Shown one piece after another: positions 53,629-61,733 of a stretch of 64,000 nt of DNA; position 1 is the stretch's first letter, and each line of letters starts with the position of its first letter. The DNA is taken from NCBI GenBank assembly GCA_017744515.1, contig JAGIBF010000017.1, forward strand, positions 1 through 64,000. Direction: 5' to 3'. Position numbers and translations under genes: made by a program. The notes beneath the pieces are model-generated. The model was not told the DNA's origin and ran no database searches. It worked only from the letters and a program-made list of their open reading frames with translations. The DNA comes from Niastella sp. (GTDB taxonomy: Bacteria; Bacteroidota; Bacteroidia; Chitinophagales; Chitinophagaceae).

Positions 53629-53636
53629 TATTTTTG
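53629..53636 (+). promoter_or_regulatory. -7 element of the lipoprotein gene
   Basis: TATTTTTG matches TAnnTTTG exactly, 29 bases before the TTG start at 53666. No Crp/Fnr-type site lies 33 or 55 bases upstream, unlike the island's other promoters. Confidence 0.5.
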
Positions 53637-53665
53637 GATTATAATTATCCCTGAATAATTTCTTT

Positions 53666-54625
53666 TTGAATAGAAGAACAAGATATAAACAAGGCCCGGT
53701 AGCTCTCTTGTTGGCAGCCAGTTGCCTGCTCGCCTCAAGCGCCTGTTCTGTATCCAGGATGTCTTCGAAACTATCCATTACCAAAGAAAGTTATTGCGAT
53801 CCGCCTCTACAGGTATCGGGAAATAACCACAGGATATCATATAATATTGATTCCGTTTTATCGGTCAACGGGCAGCTTACCCAAAAATTCTCCACCCCTT
53901 CCATAATAGTAATGTATGCAGCAGGTATACTGCACGAAGGTATGCGCCTGGTTCAGTTGCAAAATGATACAACCAACAATTTACAGGTACGGCAACTGAG
54001 TCAGCATATCCAAAGTAAGATATTACTGGCCAATGCAGAGATCCATGCAGTGGCCGCAGAACTGGATTGTGAAGGGCAGCGAATCGATCAGCTAACCCAA
54101 TATGTAGAAGCCATCAATGCAAAACAAACGGCAAGATTAACAGTTACATCTATTGTCATAGGAGCTGCAACAGGTATTGCCGGCTCCCTGGTGAGCAATG
54201 CCAACTGGGTAAAGGGAATTGCAATAGGCGGGGGAATATCAGGAGCCGGCATAAGCATCGCTACCTTAAACCCCAAAGGCAAAAAAATTGAATTGGCCCA
54301 TAAAAGAAATTTATTGCGCAATGTATGGTTGCAGGAAAACAACAATGATATCACACCTTTTCTTTGGCTTATGCTTACCGAAAAGCGGATCAGTAATGCG
54401 GGCACCCGGGCAATACTCACCAATCTGAAACACCGGTGGATCAAGTACCAGTTTGATGGGGATGAAGCCGCGGCTGCCACCTCAGTCAACTTTACCAATG
54501 GAGGTATTTACCGGGCCGATGAGCTGCGCAACCGGGCAGCCATGATCAACCAACTGAGGGTAGAGATCCTTTCCCTTGAACAATACATACATATCCTTTT
54601 GCAGGAACTTCAACCAGGACAGTAA
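53666..54625 (+). CDS. Uncharacterised lipoprotein with TTG start
   Basis: 319 residues. The lipobox LASSAC lies near residue 27, and no ATG exists in frame before it, so the gene must start at TTG 53666 (or CTG 53651). After the lipobox come a polar region (about 30-150) rich in predicted helix, and a glycine-rich hydrophobic stretch (TVTSIVIGAATGIAGSLVSN... IAIGGGISGAGISIATL, about 152-195). The C-terminal helical region ends in a coiled-coil-like MINQLRVEILSLEQYIHILLQEL. I recognise no named family. It follows mlaD by 156 bases with its own promoter. Confidence 0.75.
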   Translation: MNRRTRYKQGPVALLLAASCLLASSACSVSRMSSKLSITKESYCDPPLQVSGNNHRISYNIDSVLSVNGQLTQKFSTPSIIVMYAAGILHEGMRLVQLQNDTTNNLQVRQLSQHIQSKILLANAEIHAVAAELDCEGQRIDQLTQYVEAINAKQTARLTVTSIVIGAATGIAGSLVSNANWVKGIAIGGGISGAGISIATLNPKGKKIELAHKRNLLRNVWLQENNNDITPFLWLMLTEKRISNAGTRAILTNLKHRWIKYQFDGDEAAAATSVNFTNGGIYRADELRNRAAMINQLRVEILSLEQYIHILLQELQPGQ

Positions 54626-54734
54626 ATAATTCTCCTTTTCATGCTTATCTACGAAACTTGTTTTGGCTATGCAGATGGGTGGTGCAGCCGCTAAAAGAAA
54701 ATGGCAGATAAAACTCAGCTATTTTTATGGAGTT

Positions 54735-54742
54735 TACTTTTG
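54735..54742 (+). promoter_or_regulatory. -7 element of the alpha/beta hydrolase gene
   Basis: TACTTTTG, an exact TAnnTTTG match 36 bases before the ATG at 54778. No nTGAn-N4-nTCAn site lies at the expected distances, so this gene seems to be outside the island's Crp/Fnr-type regulon. Confidence 0.55.
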
Positions 54743-54777
54743 ACACTTAACTTAATAGTAATTTTAAATCAAACATC

Positions 54778-55596
54778 ATGAACACATTAAAATTAAAAGA
54801 CGGTACAGAGATCTATTACAAAGACTGGGGAACAGGACAACCTATTATGTTTCATCATGGATGGCCGCTGAGCAGTGATGATTGGGATGCCCAAATGTTC
54901 TTCTTCCTTGAAAAAGGATTTAGAGTCATTGCACATGACAGAAGAGGCCATGGGCGTTCTACTCAAACGGATCAGGGAAACGAAATGGATACCTATGCTG
55001 CAGACGTTGCCCAACTGGTTGCGCACCTCAAATTGGAAAATGTTATACATGTTGGTCACTCAACAGGTGGTGGTGAAGTAGCCCGCTATATAAATAAATT
55101 CGGTAAAGGGAAAGCGGCAAAAGCCGTATTGGTAAGCGCTGTAACACCGTATATGATAGTAGATGAAAACAACCCGGAGGGGGTGCCATTAGCTGTTTTT
55201 GATGACATCAGGAAAAATACAGCACAAAACAGACAGCAGTTTTACCAGGATATTACTTTTCCCTTTTATGGCTATAACCGGGAAGGGGCAAACATCAAAA
55301 AAGGCATTCAGGACAATTGGTGGAGGCAGGGAATGATGGGCGGCATTAAAGCCCATTATGACTGTGTTAAAGCTTTCTCTGAAACCAATTTTACGGAAGA
55401 CTTGAAAAATATTGAAATTCCGGTGTTGATCCTGCATGGCGAAGACGATCAGATCGTCCCGTATAAAACCACGGCTTTAAAAGCAGCAAAATTGCTTAAG
55501 AACGGTAAACTGATCACTTATCCCGGATATCCACATGGAATGCCTACCACAGAAGCAGAAACGATCAACAAAGATATATTGGCATTTATCGGCTGA
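54778..55596 (+). CDS. Alpha/beta hydrolase (non-haem chloroperoxidase / arylesterase type)
   Basis: 272-residue cytoplasmic enzyme. The fold and catalytic triad are clear: oxyanion-loop FHHGWPLSSDDWD, nucleophile elbow GHSTGGG (Ser95), the acid Asp in LILHGEDDQIVPY, and His in YPGYPHGMP near the C-terminus. This is the bacterial cofactor-free haloperoxidase/arylesterase group, whose natural role is usually ester or lactone hydrolysis. It has its own promoter and is followed by a strong hairpin. Confidence 0.92.
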   Translation: MNTLKLKDGTEIYYKDWGTGQPIMFHHGWPLSSDDWDAQMFFFLEKGFRVIAHDRRGHGRSTQTDQGNEMDTYAADVAQLVAHLKLENVIHVGHSTGGGEVARYINKFGKGKAAKAVLVSAVTPYMIVDENNPEGVPLAVFDDIRKNTAQNRQQFYQDITFPFYGYNREGANIKKGIQDNWWRQGMMGGIKAHYDCVKAFSETNFTEDLKNIEIPVLILHGEDDQIVPYKTTALKAAKLLKNGKLITYPGYPHGMPTTEAETINKDILAFIG

Positions 55597-55698
55597 TATG
55601 ACCGTGATCCTGTTGCTACCATCATAGCAAAGCTTATATGGGCATGCACAAATCCCCTTTATACTTGCCATTTATTCAGGAGATATATGACGAAAAAA

Positions 55699-55726
55699 GC
55701 AGCCCTCCGTTTTTGCGGAGGGCTGC
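55699..55726. terminator. Strong bidirectional hairpin terminator
   Basis: Perfect 11-bp stem GCAGCCCTCCG / CGGAGGGCTGC with a 6-base loop. Six A precede it (U tract on the minus strand) and TTGCTGTTT follows. It lies 103 bases after the hydrolase stop and could also serve a lost minus-strand gene from the empty region to its right. Confidence 0.88.
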
Positions 55727-55739
55727 TTGCTGTTTCATA

Positions 55740-56316
55740 TACCTATAACTTACTCAACAATAATTTCAACGGTTCGGGCGAGTGGGGGCTAAACCCCTCT
55801 AACATTCAGTCAGCCGGGACGTTTTTCAATGAGGACATGGACAGCGCTAAATCAGGTACGGATCATTTTTTCTTAGGTATTGGACGGCATCTTATTGGAC
55901 GGTCTGGTTTTTCAGCTTTAGGCCTTGCCTGTGTTGCTGATGTAAAGATGCAGCGAAAAACACGCGGCGCCAACAATCTGCGCTTCCATTCCCAATCTTC
56001 CGGTGCTTTATACTAAAACGTCTAATACATACTACTTACTAACGCCATGTACCAGGAAAACGCCATCCACCTGAAAGCCAGGTTAAGAGATCACGTCCAA
56101 AATTTTGTGTCGTCCTCTTAAAGCATTCAAATTCATTCCTGAAAATGGCCTTTGAAATAAATTATACTTTCCGCCTTCCCGACTTTTCGGACTTTCGGTC
56201 TTCCGTATACATAAATACATAAGCTCATTGACCGCATCGGTTACGATCCGGTGTTTTGCCGTAGGAGGATGCAGGTGCAACTGATGTTCAATAGCTGTTT
56301 AAGATCAGGCGCCGCA
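55740..56316. other. Gene-poor region, possibly a decayed gene
   Basis: About 580 bases with no convincing CDS. A plus-strand frame (55687-56016) begins inside the terminator hairpin and has no family features. On the minus strand short frames such as the one ending TVEIIVE just before the terminator are interrupted by stops, which would fit the decayed end of a minus-strand gene, but I cannot name it. Confidence 0.4.
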
Positions 56317-56361
56317 GTGATGGCCATCATTGCAGGCAGGCACTATAAAAGACTAATATTG
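56317..56361 (+). promoter_or_regulatory. hpf promoter with Crp/Fnr-type site
   Basis: GTGATGGCCATCAT (56317-56330; the core TGATGGCCATCA is a perfect palindrome) is centred 34 bases upstream of TAATATTG (56354-56361), one base from the -7 consensus. The ATG at 56381 is 19 bases beyond it. Confidence 0.65.
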
Positions 56362-56380
56362 TAATGATAAATCGAACATC

Positions 56381-56680
56381 ATGAACATCAAAACAGCCAC
56401 ACCTGGTATAAACATGTCCGAAGGATTGCTCCACCTGGTCCGGTCCCGGTTCTCAAGGCTCGAAAGAATGTTCTCCGGTATCACCAACTGTGAGGTCACA
56501 TTAAGCAAAGTAGACGATACCAACCACCACAACTATGTCATGGAAGCCAACCTGGTTACCCCTGAAAACACGTTCTTCGGCCGCGAACAGGCAAGCTCTT
56601 TTGAAGAAGCGCTGGCCCAATTGATTGATAAGCTGGCTGCCCGATGCAGGAAAGAAAAGCCAGCCGGAAACTTTGTTTGA
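56381..56680 (+). CDS. hpf: Ribosome hibernation-promoting factor, short HPF/RaiA type
   Basis: 99 residues, the length of the short HPF/YfiA form without the dimerising C-terminal domain. The pattern fits S30AE-family proteins: an N-terminal strand with helix (MSEGLLHLVRSRFSRLERMF), VTLSKVDDTNHHNYVMEANL strands, then the second helix (SFEEALAQLIDKLAARCRK). It binds the 30S decoding region and shuts ribosomes down in stationary phase or energy stress. A Crp/Fnr-type promoter lies upstream, and a terminator follows. Confidence 0.88.
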   Translation: MNIKTATPGINMSEGLLHLVRSRFSRLERMFSGITNCEVTLSKVDDTNHHNYVMEANLVTPENTFFGREQASSFEEALAQLIDKLAARCRKEKPAGNFV

Positions 56681-56713
56681 GGATTAGCAGTGTTTGTTTC
56701 TCCGGGTTGTTAC

Positions 56714-56747
56714 AAGCCATGGTATGCACAATATCATGGCTTTTTTT
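56714..56747. terminator. Terminator after hpf
   Basis: 12-bp stem AAGCCATGGTAT / ATATCATGGCTT (one G-T pair) with a 5-base loop, followed by seven T. It lies between hpf (+) and the convergent mgtA (-). Confidence 0.92.
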
Positions 56748-56764
56748 ATGCTACGCGGCCCTGC

Positions 56765-59314
56765 TTAAAGCTTACGCATAAGATACCGCTTGCTGACCTC
56801 AGCCATCAGGATATAAAGCAGGGACAACGCCAAAATACAGGCCATCCACAACAAAGGCAGCGGCCGCAGGCTGAAGATACCGGCAAAAGGCAGGTAAGGC
56901 AGCATAAGCGCCACCAGCAAAATAATTACGCTGGCCAGCCCCAGGTAGGCCGACGGACGGCTTTTGAAGAATGGCCGCTGTGTACGGATCACCTGCAGGA
57001 TCAATAGCTGCGTCAGCAGACTTTCCACGAACCACCCCGTACGGAAACCCTCCGGCGTAGCATGAAACACATACAGCAATAAACCAAAAGTTAAAAGATC
57101 GAACAGCGAACTTTGCAAACCAAAAACCACCATGAAACGCCGGATATACTGGATATCCCACCGGCGCGGCCGTTGCAGCAACTCATCATCCACCCGGTCC
57201 GAAGCTATCGCCAGTGCAGGCAGGTCCGAAAGAAAATTGTTCAGCAATATCTGGATCGGCAGCAAAGGCAGGAAGGGCAGTACCAGCGAAGCAATAGCCA
57301 TGCTGAACATATTACCGAAGTTCGCACTGGTGGTCACAAATATATACTTCAAGGTATTGCTGAAAGTTTTCCGGCCTTCCATCACACCTGCCCGGATCAC
57401 ATCGAAATCCTTTTCCAGCAACACGAGCGAAGCGGCGTCACGGGCCACATCCACTGCATTATCGATGGAAATGCCCGCATCGGCTGCCTTCAACGCGGCA
57501 GCATCATTGATGCCATCACCCAGGAACCCTACGGCATGACCATTCCGTTGCAACGCCCGGATGATACGTTCCTTCTGCACCGGCACGATCTCCGCAAACA
57601 CATCCACTTCATTCACCTGCCGTTGCAGACCGGTGGTATCCATACGGTCGATCACATCACCCGTAAGGATCGACGCAGTATTCATGCCAATGTGAGTGGC
57701 CGTCTGCCGGGCCACAAGACGGTGATCGCCCGTGATCAGCTTTACCCGGATCCCGCTTGCTGTTAGTTGCCCGAGCGAACTTTCGATCCCTTCCTTCAGC
57801 GGGTCCGTGAAAGTGAGGAACCCCAAAAACACCATATCCACCTCATCATCCTTGTTGATCACAGGATCATCACCCACATCCTTATAACAAACCCCGATAG
57901 TCCGCAACCCTTGTGCACAATAGCCTCCAAACAATTGATCCAGTTGCGGCTTCACCTGTTGCATAGCAACAGTGCGGCCATCCGGCAATTCCACTTGCGT
58001 GCAGCAACCCAATACGTTGTCAACAGCCCCTTTAGTGATCATGATCGCACCCCGGCCACGGATATTCGCTACGATGCTTAGCCGCTTGCGGATAAAATCA
58101 TAAGGCACTTCATCCTGCTTGCTGCAACCCGCCACGTCAGGTTGGGGATAGCGCAGGATGGCCGCATCGAGTGGATTGGTGAAACCCGTCTCAAAAAGTG
58201 CATTCAGGTAAGCATATAATAGTACCTTTTCACTATGATTACCGTCGACATCGGTCACCGACGACAGGTGCATTTCACCCTTCGTGAGCGTACCTGTTTT
58301 ATCACAGCACAAAACATCCATTTCACCCAGGCTCTGGATAGCACTCAGCTTCTTGACGATCACTTTTTTGGCAGCCATCCGCCGCGCGCCCGCAGATAAT
58401 GTAATGGTCACAATAGCGGGCAACAACTCAGGAGCAAGTCCAACAGCCAATGCAAGTGCAAACAACAGCGAATCCACCATTGGCTTATGCAGTAGTATGT
58501 TTAATACCAGCACAGCCAGCGTAATGATAACTGTAAGCCGCATGAGCAGAAAACCAAACTGCCGGATGCCCTTTTCAAAAGCATTCACTGGTCCTTGCTG
58601 CTGCAACATGCCCGACAACTGCCCCAATTCCGATTGCCGCCCCGTATGAACCGCCAGCAACGTGGCGCTGCCATTGACCACACTCGTGCCCTTGAATACG
58701 GCATTCGTTACACTGTTTAAAGGCGTATCGAAAGCACATACACCGGCAAACTTTTCGCTCGGGAAAGATTCACCGGTCAATACAGACTCGTTCACATGCA
58801 GATCATTCGAGGAAACGATAAACGCATCCGCCGGAATTATATCCCCCGCATTCACCAGCACGATATCGCCTGGCGCAACCTCTTCAATCAACACTTCTTC
58901 TTTTTTACCGCTCCGCTGTACCGTCGACCTCGTCTTCACCAGCAGCTGCAGCTGCTCCATGGCCCTTCCGGCATTGCGCTCCTGCACAAAGCCCAGCACC
59001 CCCGTCAGCACCAACACGGTCAGAATGATAACACTATTTGAATATTCACCCAGACTCACAGACAACACAACAGCCAGCACCAGCAGCAACACCAGCGGAT
59101 TGCGATACTGCGATAAAAGCAACAACAGGTTACGCTGCCAGGGCTTGCGCACCCTTTCCTGCTGGTGCAAAGCCGCCAGCCTGCGTTTAGCTTCCGCACC
59201 GTCAAGGCCCGCAGCCGAAGTGTTCAGACGTTGGTACAACGCTGCCGCCGTATAACTCCAGAACCCTTCGGTACCGGACAATGTTGTTGTTGGGGGTAAC
59301 CCGTTTGATTGCAT
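56765..59314 (-). CDS. mgtA: Magnesium-transporting P-type ATPase (MgtA type)
   Basis: 849 residues from the ATG at 59314; a second ATG at 59386 lies upstream of the probable promoter. P-type landmarks: actuator loop LTGES, phosphorylation site CDKTGTLTKGEM, nucleotide-binding domain, and hinge GDGINDAAALKAADAGISI. About ten membrane helices are present; the VGLAPELLPAIV and FGNMFSMAIASLVLPFLPLLPIQILLNNFLSDLP segments are those of P3B Mg2+ importers. It moves Mg2+ into the cytoplasm at the cost of ATP. It shares a symmetric Crp/Fnr-type promoter region with the divergent GyrI-like gene; the -7 ends only three bases before the ATG. Confidence 0.92.
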   Translation of the reverse strand: MQSNGLPPTTTLSGTEGFWSYTAAALYQRLNTSAAGLDGAEAKRRLAALHQQERVRKPWQRNLLLLLSQYRNPLVLLLVLAVVLSVSLGEYSNSVIILTVLVLTGVLGFVQERNAGRAMEQLQLLVKTRSTVQRSGKKEEVLIEEVAPGDIVLVNAGDIIPADAFIVSSNDLHVNESVLTGESFPSEKFAGVCAFDTPLNSVTNAVFKGTSVVNGSATLLAVHTGRQSELGQLSGMLQQQGPVNAFEKGIRQFGFLLMRLTVIITLAVLVLNILLHKPMVDSLLFALALAVGLAPELLPAIVTITLSAGARRMAAKKVIVKKLSAIQSLGEMDVLCCDKTGTLTKGEMHLSSVTDVDGNHSEKVLLYAYLNALFETGFTNPLDAAILRYPQPDVAGCSKQDEVPYDFIRKRLSIVANIRGRGAIMITKGAVDNVLGCCTQVELPDGRTVAMQQVKPQLDQLFGGYCAQGLRTIGVCYKDVGDDPVINKDDEVDMVFLGFLTFTDPLKEGIESSLGQLTASGIRVKLITGDHRLVARQTATHIGMNTASILTGDVIDRMDTTGLQRQVNEVDVFAEIVPVQKERIIRALQRNGHAVGFLGDGINDAAALKAADAGISIDNAVDVARDAASLVLLEKDFDVIRAGVMEGRKTFSNTLKYIFVTTSANFGNMFSMAIASLVLPFLPLLPIQILLNNFLSDLPALAIASDRVDDELLQRPRRWDIQYIRRFMVVFGLQSSLFDLLTFGLLLYVFHATPEGFRTGWFVESLLTQLLILQVIRTQRPFFKSRPSAYLGLASVIILLVALMLPYLPFAGIFSLRPLPLLWMACILALSLLYILMAEVSKRYLMRKL

Positions 59315-59317
59315 ACC

Positions 59318-59459
59318 CGAAGCTATGGCCCATTTTTGACGACAACCCTGAAGCTCGTCACCACAGGCGATGATCAATATCAGCATAAACTGCCTGATTA
59401 CGATCAGCCAGTCGTTTAACGCCGGTCAGCAATAAACCATGGAAGCCACAATACCTTTA
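59318..59459. promoter_or_regulatory. Divergent promoter with two Crp/Fnr-type sites (mgtA / GyrI-like gene)
   Basis: Sites ATGATCAATATCAG (59370-59383) and CTGATTACGATCAG (59394-59407). Minus-strand -7: TAGCTTCG (59318-59325). Plus-strand -7: TACCTTTA (59452-59459). Each -7 is 55 bases from its nearer site and 79 from the farther one, mirror-symmetric about 59388.5. Confidence 0.7.
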
Positions 59460-59476
59460 AACCATAAACAACCCGC

Positions 59477-60067
59477 ATGAAAAAAAGAACACTAATAACA
59501 ACCAGCATACTATTGATCTGTTGGCTGCTCTCAACCACCGGCTGTCAACAAAAGTTCGGCCTCGGCATCGATCCTATGACAGGAAGTAAGGATACCACAC
59601 AGGTTCCCTCCGTAAAGTTGGAAACCAAAGTGTTGCCCCCAATGAAAATTGTAAGCGTTTTGCACGAAGTATTTACAGAAGAGGACCTTGGAAAAGCATT
59701 GAATACCGGCTATGTGAACTTGTGTGAATTCATCAATAAGCACCGGCTTCCATCATCCAAAGTCATGGCATTCTATTATACCTACGACATGCCCTATATC
59801 GTGGAAGCGGCCATCGAGGTCGATAGCTTTCCGCCGGTACTGGACAGCGCCATTGGCGCCAGGATTGTGCCAGGCGGGGAAGTATTGATTGCCCATTACA
59901 AAGGCCCGTACGAACAGGCAGCCATCGCTTACCACGCAATATACAAATGGCTGGACGACAACCACAGGTCGGCCCGCGAGATACCATTCGAAGTATACCT
60001 CAATGATCCCATCACCATCAGGAACAAGAACGACCTGCGCACAGATATCTACCAGTTCATAAAGTAA
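59477..60067 (+). CDS. GyrI-like (effector-binding domain) lipoprotein
   Basis: 196 residues with a lipoprotein signal (lipobox STTGC, Cys near residue 23). The mature part has the GyrI/SOUL-like small-molecule-binding fold: VKLETKVLPPMKIVSVLHE, the AFYYTYDMPYIVEAAIEVD strand pair, then GGEVLIAHYKGPYEQAAIAYHAIYKWLDD and a PFEVYLNDP close. Such domains normally bind small hydrophobic cations; a lipoprotein version would act outside the cytoplasm. Its 3' end overlaps the convergent phosphorylase gene by 11 bases. It is divergent from mgtA and shares its regulatory region. Confidence 0.82.
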   Translation: MKKRTLITTSILLICWLLSTTGCQQKFGLGIDPMTGSKDTTQVPSVKLETKVLPPMKIVSVLHEVFTEEDLGKALNTGYVNLCEFINKHRLPSSKVMAFYYTYDMPYIVEAAIEVDSFPPVLDSAIGARIVPGGEVLIAHYKGPYEQAAIAYHAIYKWLDDNHRSAREIPFEVYLNDPITIRNKNDLRTDIYQFIK

Positions 60068-61715
60068 CAGGCCCATACAACTTTTCGTAGTACTCCATCA
60101 CCAGGCGATTACTATCGAACATAGGATAAATGTCCTGCATTGCCTGTTTGATGATCGATAACCAACGCGCCGGGAAATCGTAATACATAGGAATGACTTC
60201 CTTCTCCAGGGTTTCATACAAAGCAAGTGCATCCGCATCATCCTGCTGATGCTCAGGCAGGTTCGCATCACCTGCGGGAATCACAAAACTATTTACCTTG
60301 TCTTTCGCAAACTCAGGAAACCACCCGTCGGCAATAGCCACATTCATAGCGCCGTTCATCGCAGCACTCATGCCACTGGTGCCCGAAGCTTCATGACCAA
60401 TACGCGGTGTGTTGAGCCACACGTCCGCACCACGTTTTAGCAGGCGCGACACCTTGAGCTCATAGCCCGTAAGAATAGCACAGTTGGGATAATCCTTGCA
60501 AATATTCACGATCTGGTCAAACAAACCGATCCCGTTATAATCCATCGGATAAGGTTTACCCGCCCAGATAAGCTGCACAGGCCTGTCGCGGTTCGTCACG
60601 AGCCGGTGAAAACGGTCCCGGTCCTGTAGCAATAAACCCGCCCGTTTATATCCGGCAAAACGTTTTGCAAATACAATCGTGATCACCTTTTCATCATAGA
60701 TCTCCCCGCATTGGTCGGCCACCTCTTCAAACAATACCCTTTTAGCCTGTGCCTTTTCCTTCACCACCGCTTCATCATTGCCAGATGCCATAGCAGCGTA
60801 CAACGCCTTGTCATGCCAATAACCAAAATGTTGCGCATTGGTAATCGATTGGATAGCACAAATACCACGCTGTGCCTGGTATTGAGTCTGCAGGTATCGG
60901 CTGTGCAGGGCAGAAACCCCATTGGCCAATCCGGCCAGCCGCAAAGCCGATAACGTATGATCAAAAACATTACCCGTAGTTTGCGTGATAGCACGCACCT
61001 CCGTGATCGGAATACCACAGAAGAAACCCATCTTATCCAGCAGCGAAATATCCGATTTCCGGTTGCCCGACTCCTCGGGCGTATGATTGGTATATACCAG
61101 CCGCTGTTTCAGCAGCCGGATATCCTTACAGCCGTTATACAGATAAAAGGCCAGCGGCAATGCATGCGATTCATTGAGATGATACACCTGTGGTTGCCAA
61201 CCCAGCAACTCCAGTAATTTCACAGCCCCCGCGCCCAATAAGATCGAAGCGGCAATAGATGTTTCGGGATTGGGATCATACAACCGGTGCGAGATGGTGC
61301 GCGCAAGATAATCGTTCTCGGGCAGGTCGGTGCTCAGCAAAAAAAGCGGCGCAGTATTGAATAAAGTCGGCGGCAGATAATAAGCGGTAACCCATACGTC
61401 ATGCTTCGATACCTGGATCTTAAAACGGAGATCTGTAGGCTGCAGGAAACCATAGATCTTTTCCTCAAACAACACCGCCATGGTCTGGTCGGCTTTGCGC
61501 GTTTGATAATAATAACCATATTTCCATAGAATGCCGATGCCAACGAGCGGCTGCTTCAGGTCATAAGCACTGCGCAAATGAGCGCCCGCCAGAAATCCCA
61601 GGCCGCCCGCATACAATTTTAAAGGTTGCTCGATGGCAAATTCCATACAACAATAAGCCACCCGCTGCTGGCACGCAGGCGAGGTAGAGTAGGGGAATTG
61701 AAAAGTAAAAGACAT
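60057..61715 (-). CDS. Alpha-glucan family phosphorylase (GT35-like), PLP lysine replaced
   Basis: 552 residues from the ATG at 61715 (upstream in-frame codons cover the promoter). The fold is that of the short alpha-glucan phosphorylases: AYCCMEFAIEQPLKLYAGGLGFLAG at the start, KVITIVFAKRFAGYKRAGLLL, VQLIWAGKPYPMDYNG, GADVWLNTPRIGHEASGTSGM and DGWFPEF. In classical phosphorylases the motif EASGT-NMKF supplies the lysine that holds pyridoxal phosphate; here the residue after GTSGM is Ser450. I recall the same substitution in other Bacteroidota members, so the activity of this subgroup needs separate proof. It would degrade glycogen or maltodextrin during energy shortage. It shares a symmetric Crp/Fnr-type promoter with PEP synthase. 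Confidence 0.85.
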   Translation of the reverse strand: MSFTFQFPYSTSPACQQRVAYCCMEFAIEQPLKLYAGGLGFLAGAHLRSAYDLKQPLVGIGILWKYGYYYQTRKADQTMAVLFEEKIYGFLQPTDLRFKIQVSKHDVWVTAYYLPPTLFNTAPLFLLSTDLPENDYLARTISHRLYDPNPETSIAASILLGAGAVKLLELLGWQPQVYHLNESHALPLAFYLYNGCKDIRLLKQRLVYTNHTPEESGNRKSDISLLDKMGFFCGIPITEVRAITQTTGNVFDHTLSALRLAGLANGVSALHSRYLQTQYQAQRGICAIQSITNAQHFGYWHDKALYAAMASGNDEAVVKEKAQAKRVLFEEVADQCGEIYDEKVITIVFAKRFAGYKRAGLLLQDRDRFHRLVTNRDRPVQLIWAGKPYPMDYNGIGLFDQIVNICKDYPNCAILTGYELKVSRLLKRGADVWLNTPRIGHEASGTSGMSAAMNGAMNVAIADGWFPEFAKDKVNSFVIPAGDANLPEHQQDDADALALYETLEKEVIPMYYDFPARWLSIIKQAMQDIYPMFDSNRLVMEYYEKLYGPVTL

Positions 61716-61733
61716 AACAAATAAGATAGATAG

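Noticed and set aside
55687..56016. 109-codon plus-strand open frame after the hydrolase
   Set aside because: Its first codons are the terminator hairpin itself, and the rest has no recognisable features; recorded as a gene-poor region instead.
56269..56364. 31-codon ORF with AGGAGG before its ATG
   Set aside because: The AGGAGG abuts the ATG with no spacer, and the frame runs through the hpf Crp/Fnr-type site and -7 element.
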